Shown: piece by piece, positions 43,887-52,455 of the stretch
Numbering within the stretch: the stretch's first letter is position 1
Layout: each line of letters starts with the position of its first letter
Assembly: GCF_008001235.1 (NCBI RefSeq)
Contig: NZ_CP040751.1
Coordinates: 2,153,001 to 2,217,000, forward strand
Source of the DNA: Salidesulfovibrio onnuriiensis
Lineage (GTDB): Bacteria > Desulfobacterota > Desulfovibrionia > Desulfovibrionales > Desulfovibrionaceae
Direction of reading: 5' to 3'
DNA length: 64,000 nt
Program-made: the position numbers and the translations under genes
The notes under the pieces: model-generated
The model's input: only the letters and a program-made list of their open reading frames with translations
Told to the model about the DNA's origin: nothing
The model's database searches: none

Positions 43887-46232
43887 TCGTATGGAAGTCT
43901 AGAGAGTGTGATTTTTGGTGGGCATGTTGGTTCTCACTCCAATCCTGTGATGCTTGGAAATGATCATTATGCTATTATGCATTATGAACTCAGGAGGCAT
44001 CGAGAACATTTCAACGATGAACCATATTACTGGGTTATTGATCATCAATCAAGAGTTGTTACAGTCTACGACTTAGAGGGAAACACCGTTAAGTCAGTTG
44101 CCGCTAACTCCAATGGCGGTAACTCGTCCACTAATGGTGGCGGGGGAGGCTCTTTGCCTTCTTTTGATGTGATGGGATATCATCTTACATATAGCGGTAA
44201 TACACTTTACGGCCCAGCATACACAGAGTGCTATAAAAATGATATGACAGAGCTCGCCAATGGTGATCTGGTCAAGGTGTGGACAGATTATCATGAAGGC
44301 AAATATGGCATGTGGGCACAGCTTTATGATGCCAGCGGCGAATCAAAAGGTGATGTGACTTTGATTGGTAGTGGCTACACTGCAAGCTCCATTGCGCCTT
44401 TGGCGGATGGTCGTTTTGTTGTCATGTGGCGAATCAATAAGTACAAAACTCAGCGAATCGTTGTGAGCCTTCAGGATCCTGTGCCTGAAGATACTGCTGG
44501 AAATGATGTCATTTACGCCACCGACAACAATGACGTTGTGACTGCCACGGAAGGCGATGATCTTCTGAAAGGCCGAGGAGGCGATGATACCCTTGTCGGT
44601 GGCATAGGCAACGATACGTTGTATGGCGAGGAAGGCGCGGATAGCCTTATTGGCGGAGTGGGGGCTGACTATCTGGATGGCGGCGAAGATATCGATACCG
44701 TGAGCTATGCCGCCTCCGACGCGGGAGTATCCATTGATCTTGCCGCTGGAACCGGCACAGGCGGTCACGCTGAGGGTGATATTCTGAGCAATATCGAAAA
44801 CGTCATTGGCTCGGCCTATGACGACAACATCACCGGCAACGACCAGGATAATGAGCTCACTGGCGGTGAAGGCGATGATACCCTGGGTGGGGCGGGTGGA
44901 AACGATACTGTCATATACGATGGCGATTACTCCGACTACACCGTAACACAGAATGGGGATGGCACCGTAACGGTTGCCTGGAATGGTACAGGCACCAATT
45001 GGGGGACGGATACTCTCTCCAACATCGAGACAATCAAGTTTAACGACAAGACGATTCATCTCGACGGAACAAATAACGCACCTGACGCAGTTAACGACAC
45101 GGTTTCGGCGGTCAAGGACACTGCCCTGACCATTGCAGTAGCCGATCTGCTGGCCAATGACTCCGACTTTGACGGGGACGACCTTTCGATTACGTCCGTG
45201 AGCGATCCGGTCAACGGCACTGTGGAGATTGATGCCGAGGGCAATGTGGTTTTCACGCCGACCGCCGACTTCGAGGGTGAGGCGTCTTTCAAATACACAA
45301 TTACAGACGTCCATGGTGCGACCCATGAGGCGATCGTTACCGTGGATGTCGAGCCTGTTGCGCCGCCTGTGGCCATCGACCTGGATGGAGACGGCCTGGA
45401 ATTTACCTCTCTGGCGGCCTCCATGGCCTATATGGACGTGGATGGTGACGGTTCGCTGGAACATACCGCCTGGGTGGGCAAGGACGACGGAGTGTTGGCC
45501 TTTGACCGCAACCATGACGGCACGGTGAATGGTTTCAGCGAGATCTCCTTTGCCGGAGACCACGCGGACGCCAGGACCGACCTCGAAGGCCTGGCGCTGG
45601 CATACGACAGCAATCATGACGGTATGTTTGATTCCCGCGATGACCAGTGGAGCCGCTTTGGCGTCTGGCAGGATGCCAACAGTGACGGCGTGTGCCAGCA
45701 CGGTGAGTTCATGTCCATGGATTCGGTGGGTGTTGAATCGATCAATCTGGTGAGCGATCCGGTTGCGGCCTGGAATGGAGATGTCTGGGTGCATGGTACC
45801 GCATCCGCAACCTTCCTGGACGGCCACAGTGCGGAGGTGGGCGATATCGGTCTCGGTTATACCGAGGCCACGGAGCCGGGCGAGATGATCACTTTCGGTG
45901 AGGTGCCCCGCGAGGATTCCTGGCTGCACAGCCAGCTTCAGGACCTGTATGACGCCCCGACGGACTCGTCCTCCGGTTTCGATACGGATATCCATGACCA
46001 TGGCGTGCTTCATGCCGATGCCATTACGCACGTGGACGTCCCGATGGATTCGCATGTGGATTCCCATATGGATGCGCATATTGATCTGAATCCCCATGAA
46101 CTCGTACAGTCCATGGCGGCCTTCCACATGGATGATAGCCACGTTGACTCCGATCCTGTTGTGGATACCCATATGCCCGACGTCGTTCACGTCCTCTGGG
46201 ACGAAACGCCCACGGATGATGTGAATTCGTAA
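43887..46232 (+). CDS. RTX protein, C-terminal part with secretion tail
   Basis: These are 781 sense codons in the same frame after the TAG. The first 600 bases are A+T-rich and encode a domain with HYAIMHYELRRHREHF and SYGSLESVIFGG. The last half of this domain looks like propeller or lectin repeats: NDMTELANGDLVKVW, then GSGYTASSIAPLADGRFVVMW. A short RTX block (44540-44910) and a cadherin-like module with DLLANDSDFDGDDLSITSV follow. Next comes a second copy of the calcium module (PVAIDLDGDGLEFTSL; FGVWQDANSDG) that mirrors the one after the TGA. The end is His/Asp-rich (DSHVDSHMDAHIDLNPHE) and finishes in the acidic tail WDETPTDDVNS. The final 50-60 residues should carry the type I secretion signal. 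A terminator follows. Confidence 0.75.
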   Translation, partial: SYGSLESVIFGGHVGSHSNPVMLGNDHYAIMHYELRRHREHFNDEPYYWVIDHQSRVVTVYDLEGNTVKSVAANSNGGNSSTNGGGGGSLPSFDVMGYHLTYSGNTLYGPAYTECYKNDMTELANGDLVKVWTDYHEGKYGMWAQLYDASGESKGDVTLIGSGYTASSIAPLADGRFVVMWRINKYKTQRIVVSLQDPVPEDTAGNDVIYATDNNDVVTATEGDDLLKGRGGDDTLVGGIGNDTLYGEEGADSLIGGVGADYLDGGEDIDTVSYAASDAGVSIDLAAGTGTGGHAEGDILSNIENVIGSAYDDNITGNDQDNELTGGEGDDTLGGAGGNDTVIYDGDYSDYTVTQNGDGTVTVAWNGTGTNWGTDTLSNIETIKFNDKTIHLDGTNNAPDAVNDTVSAVKDTALTIAVADLLANDSDFDGDDLSITSVSDPVNGTVEIDAEGNVVFTPTADFEGEASFKYTITDVHGATHEAIVTVDVEPVAPPVAIDLDGDGLEFTSLAASMAYMDVDGDGSLEHTAWVGKDDGVLAFDRNHDGTVNGFSEISFAGDHADARTDLEGLALAYDSNHDGMFDSRDDQWSRFGVWQDANSDGVCQHGEFMSMDSVGVESINLVSDPVAAWNGDVWVHGTASATFLDGHSAEVGDIGLGYTEATEPGEMITFGEVPREDSWLHSQLQDLYDAPTDSSSGFDTDIHDHGVLHADAITHVDVPMDSHVDSHMDAHIDLNPHELVQSMAAFHMDDSHVDSDPVVDTHMPDVVHVLWDETPTDDVNS

Positions 46233-46253
46233 GCGATCTGCAAAATCTTAAAA

Positions 46254-46290
46254 GAGCGCCGTACTGAATCCTCCAGTACGGCGCTTCTTT
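46254..46290 (+). terminator. Terminator of the RTX gene
   Basis: GCGCCGTACTG pairs perfectly with CAGTACGGCGC around a 7-base loop, followed by TTCTTTGTC, 24 bases after the stop. Confidence 0.85.
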
Positions 46291-46310
46291 GTCTCTACTG
46301 TTATATCTGG

Positions 46311-46415
46311 AGGGCACCTGAAATCCCCCGTAAAATTTCTGGCCCAAACAGCGCCGAGGAGTTTCACATGCGCAAATCAAGATTCACTGAGCACCAGGTC
46401 GTGCGGATTTTGAAT
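46311..46415 (+). mobile_element. Remnant of an IS3-family insertion sequence
   Basis: After GGGCACCTGAAATCCCCC, a short frame from ATG 46368 reads MRKSRFTEHQVVRILN, the start of IS3-family OrfA (MRKSRFTEEQI-type helix-turn-helix). GAGGAG-like bases precede it. Homology is lost after about 16 codons and the element has no second end or transposase core. It lies between the RTX terminator and tRNA-Arg, so it marks past mobile activity at the island's right edge. Confidence 0.65.
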
Positions 46416-46460
46416 TCGTGGGTGGGGCAAAAAATCAGAGTTGACTGGGGTCTGAAACAA

Positions 46461-46490
46461 AAAAGACTCAAGTAACTACTTGAGTCTTTT
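46461..46490 (-). terminator. Terminator of the tRNA-Arg gene
   Basis: AAAAGACTCAAGTA pairs perfectly with TACTTGAGTCTTTT around two bases, giving a T run in the minus direction, nine bases after the tRNA 3' end. Confidence 0.85.
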
Positions 46491-46498
46491 GTATTTTT

Positions 46499-46575
46499 TG
46501 GCGCGCCAGGGAGGATTCGAACCCCCGGCCGTCGGCTTAGAAGGCCGATGCTCTATCCAACTGAGCTACTGGCGC
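46499..46575 (-). tRNA. tRNA-Arg (anticodon UCU)
   Basis: The minus strand folds into a full cloverleaf. Acceptor GCGCCAG pairs with CTGGCGC. The D arm has GCTC/GAGC, the anticodon stem TCGGC/GCCGA with loop CTTCTAA, and the T arm GGTTCGAAT in standard form. Discriminator G and an encoded CCA end the gene. UCU reads AGA/AGG codons. It borders the IS3 remnant and RTX island; tRNA genes are common integration sites. Confidence 0.96.
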
Positions 46576-46675
46576 GCGGAGGGCCATTTTCTAAACAAGC
46601 CCGGCCGTGTGGTCAAGCAAAAGGTTTTCGGCGCAATCCTTTCCTGATATGTGGTGGCGCACACAAGGAGTACCC

Positions 46676-47899
46676 GTGGCGATACTGCAAACATACAACG
46701 ACGTCAGAGCCTACATGGACCGGCTCGGGCTGTTCAGCATGGATCTCGGGCTGGGCCGCATGGAATCATTCTGGGCCGGGCACCATGCCCCTTCCTTTCC
46801 CATCGTGCACGTGGTGGGGACCAACGGCAAGGGGTCCACATCCACGTTTTTCGAGTCCGTGGCCCGCGAGCATGGTTTGCGCACCGGGCTGTTCACCTCG
46901 CCCCATTTCGTGACCCCGCGTGAGCGCATCAAGGTGGACGGCCGGATGCTTTCCCGCGAGGACTGGTTGCGTCTGGCCAACCAAGTGCTGGAAACGCCCG
47001 GAGGCGACACGCTGACCTATTTCGAATTCCAGACCTGCCTGGCCATGCTGGCGTTCATGGACAAGGGCGTGGATGTGGCCATCATGGAGGCCGGGATGGG
47101 CGGCAGGTATGACGCCACCAATGTTTTTTCCCCCCAGCTGACCCTGTTCACACCCATAGGTCTGGACCACGAAAAGGTACTCGGTTCCACCATCAACGCC
47201 ATTGCGCAGGACAAGGCCGGGGCCATGCATGCCGACGGCGTGGCCGTCACCGGGGGGCAGGAGCCAGAGGCCTTTGCCGTGTTGCAGGGGCGTGCCCGGG
47301 CCTTGGGCATAGAATTCCACGAAGCCCGCGAGGTGGCCGAAGAAGTGGCGTCGCCTCTGGGGCTGCGTGGGGAACACCAGCGCGACAACGCACGGCTGGC
47401 CGTGGCCGGTTGGCGGCTTTTCGCCGGCTTGTACGGCGTGTTGCCGGATGACGACGCCATGGCGCTCGGCATGGAACAGGCTTTTATCCCGGGCAGGCTC
47501 CACATGGTCCGGCCCGAAGGAATGCCGCAGTTCATCCTGGACGGGGCGCACAACCATCATGCCCTGGTGGCCCTGGGCCGGGAATTGCGCCACGAAGGCA
47601 TCGAACCTGACGCCATTGTCTTCAACTGCATGGCCGACAAGACTTTGGACGCCATGCTGCCCCTGTTGCGCGGCTTTGGAGCGGGACCCATTCTTTGCCC
47701 GGGCATGGCGTTCGAGCGGGCAGCAGCACCGGAGGATACGGCCCGGGCCATAGGAGACAGGGCCGTGGCGTATTTCGACCTGCGCGCCGCGTTGGAGCCC
47801 CTTCGCGGAACCTGCGGCGTGGTGCTCATCTGCGGTTCCCTGTATTTACTGGCTTCCTTTTATGAGCTATACCCGGAGTTCCTGCGGCTGAAGGAATAG
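46676..47899 (+). CDS. folC: Folylpolyglutamate synthase / dihydrofolate synthase
   Basis: FolC adds glutamate to dihydropteroate and then to folates, ATP-driven, in the cytosol. The 407-residue product begins at GTG 46676, with AAGGAG five bases before it. An ATG-like frame further upstream lacks a ribosome site. Mur-ligase-type motifs are HVVGTNGKGSTSTFFES (P loop), FTSPHFVTPRERIKVDG, VAIMEAGMGGRYDATNV with the conserved catalytic Glu and His region, and LDGAHNHHALVALGRELR in the C-terminal domain. Length fits the family. It is first in a same-direction run with selA (27-base spacer) and the M18 aminopeptidase. Confidence 0.95.
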   Translation: MAILQTYNDVRAYMDRLGLFSMDLGLGRMESFWAGHHAPSFPIVHVVGTNGKGSTSTFFESVAREHGLRTGLFTSPHFVTPRERIKVDGRMLSREDWLRLANQVLETPGGDTLTYFEFQTCLAMLAFMDKGVDVAIMEAGMGGRYDATNVFSPQLTLFTPIGLDHEKVLGSTINAIAQDKAGAMHADGVAVTGGQEPEAFAVLQGRARALGIEFHEAREVAEEVASPLGLRGEHQRDNARLAVAGWRLFAGLYGVLPDDDAMALGMEQAFIPGRLHMVRPEGMPQFILDGAHNHHALVALGRELRHEGIEPDAIVFNCMADKTLDAMLPLLRGFGAGPILCPGMAFERAAAPEDTARAIGDRAVAYFDLRAALEPLRGTCGVVLICGSLYLLASFYELYPEFLRLKE

Positions 47900-47926
47900 A
47901 TTACCAAGAGCTTCAAGGAGATACGC

Positions 47927-49327
47927 GTGTCGCAACTCTTTCGCCATCTGCCGTCCGTGGATATCGTTCTTGCGGAACTGGAAAGGGACGAATCCCTGCG
48001 TTGCCTGCCCCGTCCGCTGGTCCGCGACCTGATCAATGAATTTCTGGATATCAAGCGCGAGGAGATCAGGTCCGGCGTGGTTTCCGAGGCTGGCGAGCTG
48101 GCTCTGGGCGTCTTGCTGCCCCGGCTGGCGGCCTTTGTCCGGGCCAAGGCCCGGCCGCACTTCCGGCGCGTGCTCAACGTCACGGGCGTGGTGGTGCACA
48201 CCAACATGGGCCGGTCGCTGCTGGCCAGGGAGGCCGTGGAAGCGGTCAGCAAGGCTTGCGCCCACTATTCCAACCTCGAATTCGACCTGGAGACGGGAGA
48301 GCGGGGCAGCCGCTACAGCCACGTGGAAAAGCTGCTCTGCGACATCACCGGCGCCGAGGCCGCCCTGGTGGTCAACAACAACGCCGCGGCCGTGTTCATC
48401 ATGCTCGAAACCCTGGCCAAAGGGCGCGAGGTGGTGGTCTCCCGCGGTCAGCTCGTGGAGATCGGCGGCTCGTTTCGTATACCGGACGTCATGTCCAAGA
48501 GCGGGGCCATCCTGCGCGAGGTGGGGGCCACCAACCGCACCCACGTGCACGATTACGAACGGGCCATTGGCGACAACACTGCCGCGCTCATGCGCGTGCA
48601 TACCTCCAATTTTCGGCTCATCGGTTTCACCAAGGAAGTTTCGCTGGAAGAGATGCGTCAGCTCGGCGACCGCTACGGTCTGCCCGTGCTGGAGGATCTG
48701 GGCAGCGGCAGCCTGTTCCGTTTCGACGGCACCGGACTCATCAACGAACCCACAGTGCAGGAAGTGGTGGCGCAGGGGGCGGACGTTGTTTCCTTTTCGG
48801 GCGACAAGGTGCTCGGCGGACCGCAGGCAGGCATTATCGTGGGCCGCAGGGAATGGATCGAGCGCATCAAGCGCAATCCTGTGAACCGCGCCCTGCGCAT
48901 CGACAAGATGACCCTGGCCGCCCTGGAGGCCACGTTGCGCCTGTACCTGGACATGGACAAGGCGCGCGAGTCCGTGCCCACCCTGAACATGATCACCATG
49001 GATTACAAGACCCTGCGCGGCCGTGCCGGGCGGCTGGCCAAGACGTTGCGGGCCGAGCTGGGCGACGCGGCGGACATCGCCATCCGCAAGGGCGTTTCCC
49101 GCGTGGGCGGCGGCGCGTTCCCGGAGCAGGATATTGCCACCTCGCTGGTAGCCGTGAATCCGAAAAACATTTCCGTGCGCGAACTCAAGAAACGCCTGCT
49201 CGATACCGAGCCGCCCCTGGTGGGGAGGATCGAGGACGAAGGATTCTGCCTGGACCCGCGCACCCTTGATCCCCGGGAAAATGGGCTCGCCGCAAAAGCG
49301 CTGAAGCAGGCCCTGGGGATTGCATAA
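47927..49327 (+). CDS. selA: L-seryl-tRNA(Sec) selenium transferase
   Basis: SelA converts seryl-tRNA(Sec) to selenocysteyl-tRNA(Sec) with selenophosphate, in a PLP-dependent ring decamer. The 466-residue protein starts at GTG 47927 after AAGGAG. Family motifs are VLNVTGVVVHTNMGRSLL, TGERGSRYSHVEKLLC, and the PLP lysine in VVSFSGDKVLGGPQAG (near residue 290). VGGGAFPEQDIATSLVAV lies near the C-terminus. Length matches E. coli SelA (463). Together with selB at 52572 it shows that the cell makes selenoproteins; selD and the tRNA-Sec gene are not in this window. This matters when judging the TGA at 38118. Confidence 0.97.
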   Translation: MSQLFRHLPSVDIVLAELERDESLRCLPRPLVRDLINEFLDIKREEIRSGVVSEAGELALGVLLPRLAAFVRAKARPHFRRVLNVTGVVVHTNMGRSLLAREAVEAVSKACAHYSNLEFDLETGERGSRYSHVEKLLCDITGAEAALVVNNNAAAVFIMLETLAKGREVVVSRGQLVEIGGSFRIPDVMSKSGAILREVGATNRTHVHDYERAIGDNTAALMRVHTSNFRLIGFTKEVSLEEMRQLGDRYGLPVLEDLGSGSLFRFDGTGLINEPTVQEVVAQGADVVSFSGDKVLGGPQAGIIVGRREWIERIKRNPVNRALRIDKMTLAALEATLRLYLDMDKARESVPTLNMITMDYKTLRGRAGRLAKTLRAELGDAADIAIRKGVSRVGGGAFPEQDIATSLVAVNPKNISVRELKKRLLDTEPPLVGRIEDEGFCLDPRTLDPRENGLAAKALKQALGIA

Positions 49328-49364
49328 CGCATGAACGTCGCCCGGCCGGGCGATTCCCGAAACG

Positions 49365-49404
49365 TTTTGGGAAAGGGGGCTCGGGGGAACGCCCTTTTCC
49401 AAAA
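49365..49404. other. Long hairpin between selA and the aminopeptidase gene
   Basis: TTTTGGGAAAGGG pairs with CCCTTTTCCAAAA around a 14-base loop rich in G and C. There is no T tract after it. A smaller GCCCGGCCGGGC palindrome lies before it. It resembles dispersed Desulfovibrio-type intergenic repeats more than a terminator (inference). Confidence 0.5.
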
Positions 49405-49437
49405 GGCTATTCCCCCGTCAACATTCCGAGGAACGTC

Positions 49438-50823
49438 ATGTCCAAGAAAAAAGATATTGAACTGGAACACAAGCCTAAGAGCGCGTGGGAGGTCTATTCC
49501 TCCAAGAAACACGTGGCTGCCATGGACAAGCTGGCCGACAGGTACATCGATTTCCTGAGCCGCTGCAAGACCGAACGGCTGGTCATGGATTACGTGCGCG
49601 AGAGGGCCGAGGCCGCAGGCTTTTCCGAGGACTTCGCCAAGAGTGCGGTTGTGCGCATCCAGCGCGGCAAGGCTGGATTCATGGCGCGCAGGGGCAAGCG
49701 TCCCTTGTCCGAGGGCTTCCGGCTCATCGGCGCGCACGCCGACTGCCCGCGTCTGGATCTCAAGCAGAATCCGCTTTATGAGGACACCGAGATCTGCCTG
49801 GCCAAGACCCACTATTACGGCGGCATCCGCAAGTACCAGTGGCTGACCTCGCAGCTCGCCCTGCACGGCGTGGTGGTCAAGAAGGACGGCGAAGTTGTCA
49901 GGGTCGCCGTGGGCGACGACCCCGCCGACCCGGTGTTGACCATCACCGACCTGCTGCCGCACCTGGCATACAAGGAAGTGGAAAAGAAGGTCAGCGCGGC
50001 GTTCGAGGCCGAAAAGCTGAACATCGTGTTGGGGCAGAGTCCGCTTTTGGGCAAGAAGGACGATGACGGGAAGGGCAAGGTCAAGGACCATATCCTCAAG
50101 CTTCTGAATGACCGCTACGGCATCACCGAGTCCGACTTCTTCAGCGCCGAGCTGCAGATCGTTCCGGCCGGTCCGGCCCGCTATGTGGGCCTGGATTCCT
50201 CGCTTATCGGCGGTTACGGCCATGACGACCGTTCCAGCGTGTTCTGCGCACTGGAGGCGCTGCTGGCCGAGGACAAGCCCGAATACACCCAGATCGCTCT
50301 GTTCTGGGACAAGGAGGAAATCGGCTCGGACGGGGCCACCGGCGCGAAGTCCCTGTTCTTCGAATACACCCTGGAAGACCTTATCGAGGCCTGGGAACCG
50401 GACACGAAGCTTTCCCGGGTAATGCTGAACGGCACGGCGCTTTCGGCGGATGTGGCCGGGGCCGTGGACCCGGACTTCAAGGATGTTTCCGAGGAGCGCA
50501 ATTCTGCCTATCTGGGATACGGTCCGTGCTTCAACAAGTTCACCGGCCATCGCGGCAAGGTGGGGGCCAACGACGCGCATCCCGAGTTCATCGGCTGGCT
50601 GCGCCGGATTCTGGACGACGCGGGCATCCCGTGGCAGATGTCCGAGCTGGGCAAGGTGGACGCCGGGGGCGGTGGTACCGTGGCTAAGTTCCTGGCCGTG
50701 TACGGCATGGACATCATCGACGTGGGAGCGCCCGTGCTTTCCATGCACAGCCCCTTTGAGCTGACCACCAAGGCCGACATGTACGCCACGACCCTGGCCT
50801 TCCGGGAGTTTTTCAAGAATTAA
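49438..50823 (+). CDS. M18-family metalloaminopeptidase
   Basis: This is a 461-residue cytosolic zinc aminopeptidase that removes N-terminal residues from peptides. Metal and active-site motifs are IGAHADCPRLDLKQNPLY (His and following Asp), the family's SSLIGGYGHDDRSSVFCALEA region with its conserved Asp, FWDKEEIGSDGATGAKS (Glu-Glu pair), and MHSPFELTTKADMY near the end with the last His ligand. Length fits bacterial M18 members (about 430-470). The start ATG 49438 follows a weak GAGGAACGTC. It is separated from selA by a strong hairpin, so expression may be uncoupled. A perfect terminator follows. Confidence 0.93.
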   Translation: MSKKKDIELEHKPKSAWEVYSSKKHVAAMDKLADRYIDFLSRCKTERLVMDYVRERAEAAGFSEDFAKSAVVRIQRGKAGFMARRGKRPLSEGFRLIGAHADCPRLDLKQNPLYEDTEICLAKTHYYGGIRKYQWLTSQLALHGVVVKKDGEVVRVAVGDDPADPVLTITDLLPHLAYKEVEKKVSAAFEAEKLNIVLGQSPLLGKKDDDGKGKVKDHILKLLNDRYGITESDFFSAELQIVPAGPARYVGLDSSLIGGYGHDDRSSVFCALEALLAEDKPEYTQIALFWDKEEIGSDGATGAKSLFFEYTLEDLIEAWEPDTKLSRVMLNGTALSADVAGAVDPDFKDVSEERNSAYLGYGPCFNKFTGHRGKVGANDAHPEFIGWLRRILDDAGIPWQMSELGKVDAGGGGTVAKFLAVYGMDIIDVGAPVLSMHSPFELTTKADMYATTLAFREFFKN

Positions 50824-50844
50824 TCCAAGGAATTCAGAATAATG

Positions 50845-50884
50845 AAATGCGCCATTTTTTTATGTCAAAATGGCGCATTTTTTA
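50845..50884 (+). terminator. Terminator of the M18 aminopeptidase gene
   Basis: AAATGCGCCATTTT pairs perfectly with AAAATGGCGCATTT, followed by TTTT, and is bidirectional in shape. The stop codon is 22 bases upstream. Confidence 0.92.
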
Positions 50885-51127
50885 TTTGCAATGGCCTGAA
50901 ACCGGCGTATGATGAAGCCAAGTTTAAAGGAATGGTTTACGTGTAACTTCCTAACAAATCTGTAGTCTTTTTTGACTGGGGAACGTTTTCAGGAAATTCG
51001 CAACGAACTTCAAGTTCCTTTTGAGAACCCCTGGCCCATTTGCCGGGGGTTTTCTCGTTCTGGCCGCCCATAAGCGCAATCAGTTGCGTCAGCGATGAAA
51101 TCCAGATCGCTGTGTAGTTGGAATACC
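50885..51127. other. Convergent spacer with a second hairpin
   Basis: No gene is present. AACCCC/GGGGTT (51026-51051) followed by TTTCTC forms a plus-strand terminator-like stem with inner GGC/GCC pairs. It could serve read-through from the left. The VOC gene ends at 51128 on the other strand. Confidence 0.55.
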
Positions 51128-51604
51128 CTACGCTTTCAACACGTGATTCACGAATTCCAGGGGAATGGACGTGTTCTTGTAGATGTCCTCGGGCGACATG
51201 CCTTCGGCGTGCAACCGTTTGATGAGCTGGGGCAGTGGCTCGGCTACCTCAACTATGTGCCCGTCCGGATCCAGCACCCGGAAGCCGAGCTGCAGCCATG
51301 GGGCAGCCTCCAGTTCGTTGAGTACGGTGTCGCAGCAATTCATTACCCGTTGCCATTCGGCCCGGATGTCGTCGCTCTCGAAGTAGAGCTCGAAGTTTCT
51401 TGCCGCCAGCGGTCCCTGGCGTTTTTCGTTTGGTCCGTAAATGACGCTGACCGCGGCATCGGCCTGCCAGAGGGAAAAGCCCTTGAAGGCCACGTGCGGC
51501 CCATGGTCGGCCTCCACTTTCTGGCCCATGACGGTTTCATAGAATTGGCGGGAACGGTTGATGTCGGCTACGAATATCGCCGGTCCTTCAAAAGTGATGG
51601 TCAT
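51128..51604 (-). CDS. VOC (glyoxalase/bleomycin-resistance fold) protein
   Basis: This is a 158-residue small metal-binding-fold protein. ATG 51604 follows CAGGAGACCATA. The paired betaalphabetabetabeta modules show GPAIFVADINRSRQFYETVMGQK and FELYFESDDIRAEWQRVM, then LGFRVLDPDGHIVEVAEPL, which carries the typical DPDGHxxE metal Glu. The first metal His is not obvious, so it may be a binding rather than a catalytic member. It is transcribed together with the AraC-type gene 26 bases upstream, so it is probably controlled by it. Substrate unknown. Confidence 0.85.
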   Translation of the reverse strand: MTITFEGPAIFVADINRSRQFYETVMGQKVEADHGPHVAFKGFSLWQADAAVSVIYGPNEKRQGPLAARNFELYFESDDIRAEWQRVMNCCDTVLNELEAAPWLQLGFRVLDPDGHIVEVAEPLPQLIKRLHAEGMSPEDIYKNTSIPLEFVNHVLKA

Positions 51605-51630
51605 TATGGTCTCCTGTTTTTGAGGGGACT

Positions 51631-52455
51631 CTACTTCGGGGACGGAGGCTCGTCTTGTAGAAAATCGACAGTGTCGGGTCTTGCCTGGAATTGCGCGGGC
51701 GTCACTCCACAGAGTTGCTTGAATTCCTTGGTGAAGTGGGCCTGGTCCGTATAGCCCGCGTCCAGGGCGGTATGGGCAATGGGTTGTTGTGTCAGGAGGC
51801 GCAGCGAGTGCGTGAGACGGTTGACGCGGGCGAACTTCTTGGGTGTCAGGCCCACCGTGTGCTTGAAGCTGCGTTCCAGGGTCTTCTGGGAGACACCCAT
51901 GTCATGGGCCAGCTCCGCCACGGAGGGAGCCGCGCCCGGCATGCTGAGGCGTGTCGCGGCCGTAAGGGAGAGCCGCGTATCCTTTTCACCGAGCCGGAGC
52001 CGGTCAAGAAGATGGTTCTCCACAGTGGCGATCAATTGCTCCGGGACCGGTTCTGTTTCGCCCAGAAAATCGACCATGGGCGCGAGGTCGGGGAAGATGT
52101 CCCTGATGGGCACATCCAGCGAGGCGAACTCCGAGGCCGGGGCGGGCAGGATGGAAGCGCCGCCGGGACGGAACCGGATGCCCGCGACAACGGGATGGGT
52201 CGGGAGCCTGATGAGCTCGTGTTCGGGCATGATGCCGCAGAAGAATGCCGACGGAGGCGTGTTCATGTCCGGCAGATGGGCGGGAAGCATGCCGCCGCGC
52301 AGGTCGAAGATCAGGTCCATGCAGCCGTCCGGATAGACGCGAATCACGCGTTCCTCTTCCGCAATGGTCCCGATCAGGGTCCAGTAGCAGCGGACGAGAT
52401 TCTGCAAGGCCGGGCAGGGGCGGAATTCCCGGTAGACGCGGCGGTTTGAAAGCAT
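51631..52455 (-). CDS. AraC family transcriptional regulator
   Basis: This is a 274-residue regulator. I placed the start at ATG 52455 (MLSNRRVYREFRPC), although the frame is open upstream to 52560 and no ribosome site is obvious at either codon. The N-terminal sensor domain (about 1-140) has CYWTLIGTIAEEERVIRVYPDG, as in DUF6597-type AraC proteins. The C-terminal double helix-turn-helix has VAELAHDMGVSQKTLERSFKHT and then AHTALDAGYTDQAHFTKEFK, the classic second-helix signature. It reads into the VOC gene and is divergent from selB, which starts 117 bases away. Confidence 0.88.
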   Translation of the reverse strand: MLSNRRVYREFRPCPALQNLVRCYWTLIGTIAEEERVIRVYPDGCMDLIFDLRGGMLPAHLPDMNTPPSAFFCGIMPEHELIRLPTHPVVAGIRFRPGGASILPAPASEFASLDVPIRDIFPDLAPMVDFLGETEPVPEQLIATVENHLLDRLRLGEKDTRLSLTAATRLSMPGAAPSVAELAHDMGVSQKTLERSFKHTVGLTPKKFARVNRLTHSLRLLTQQPIAHTALDAGYTDQAHFTKEFKQLCGVTPAQFQARPDTVDFLQDEPPSPK

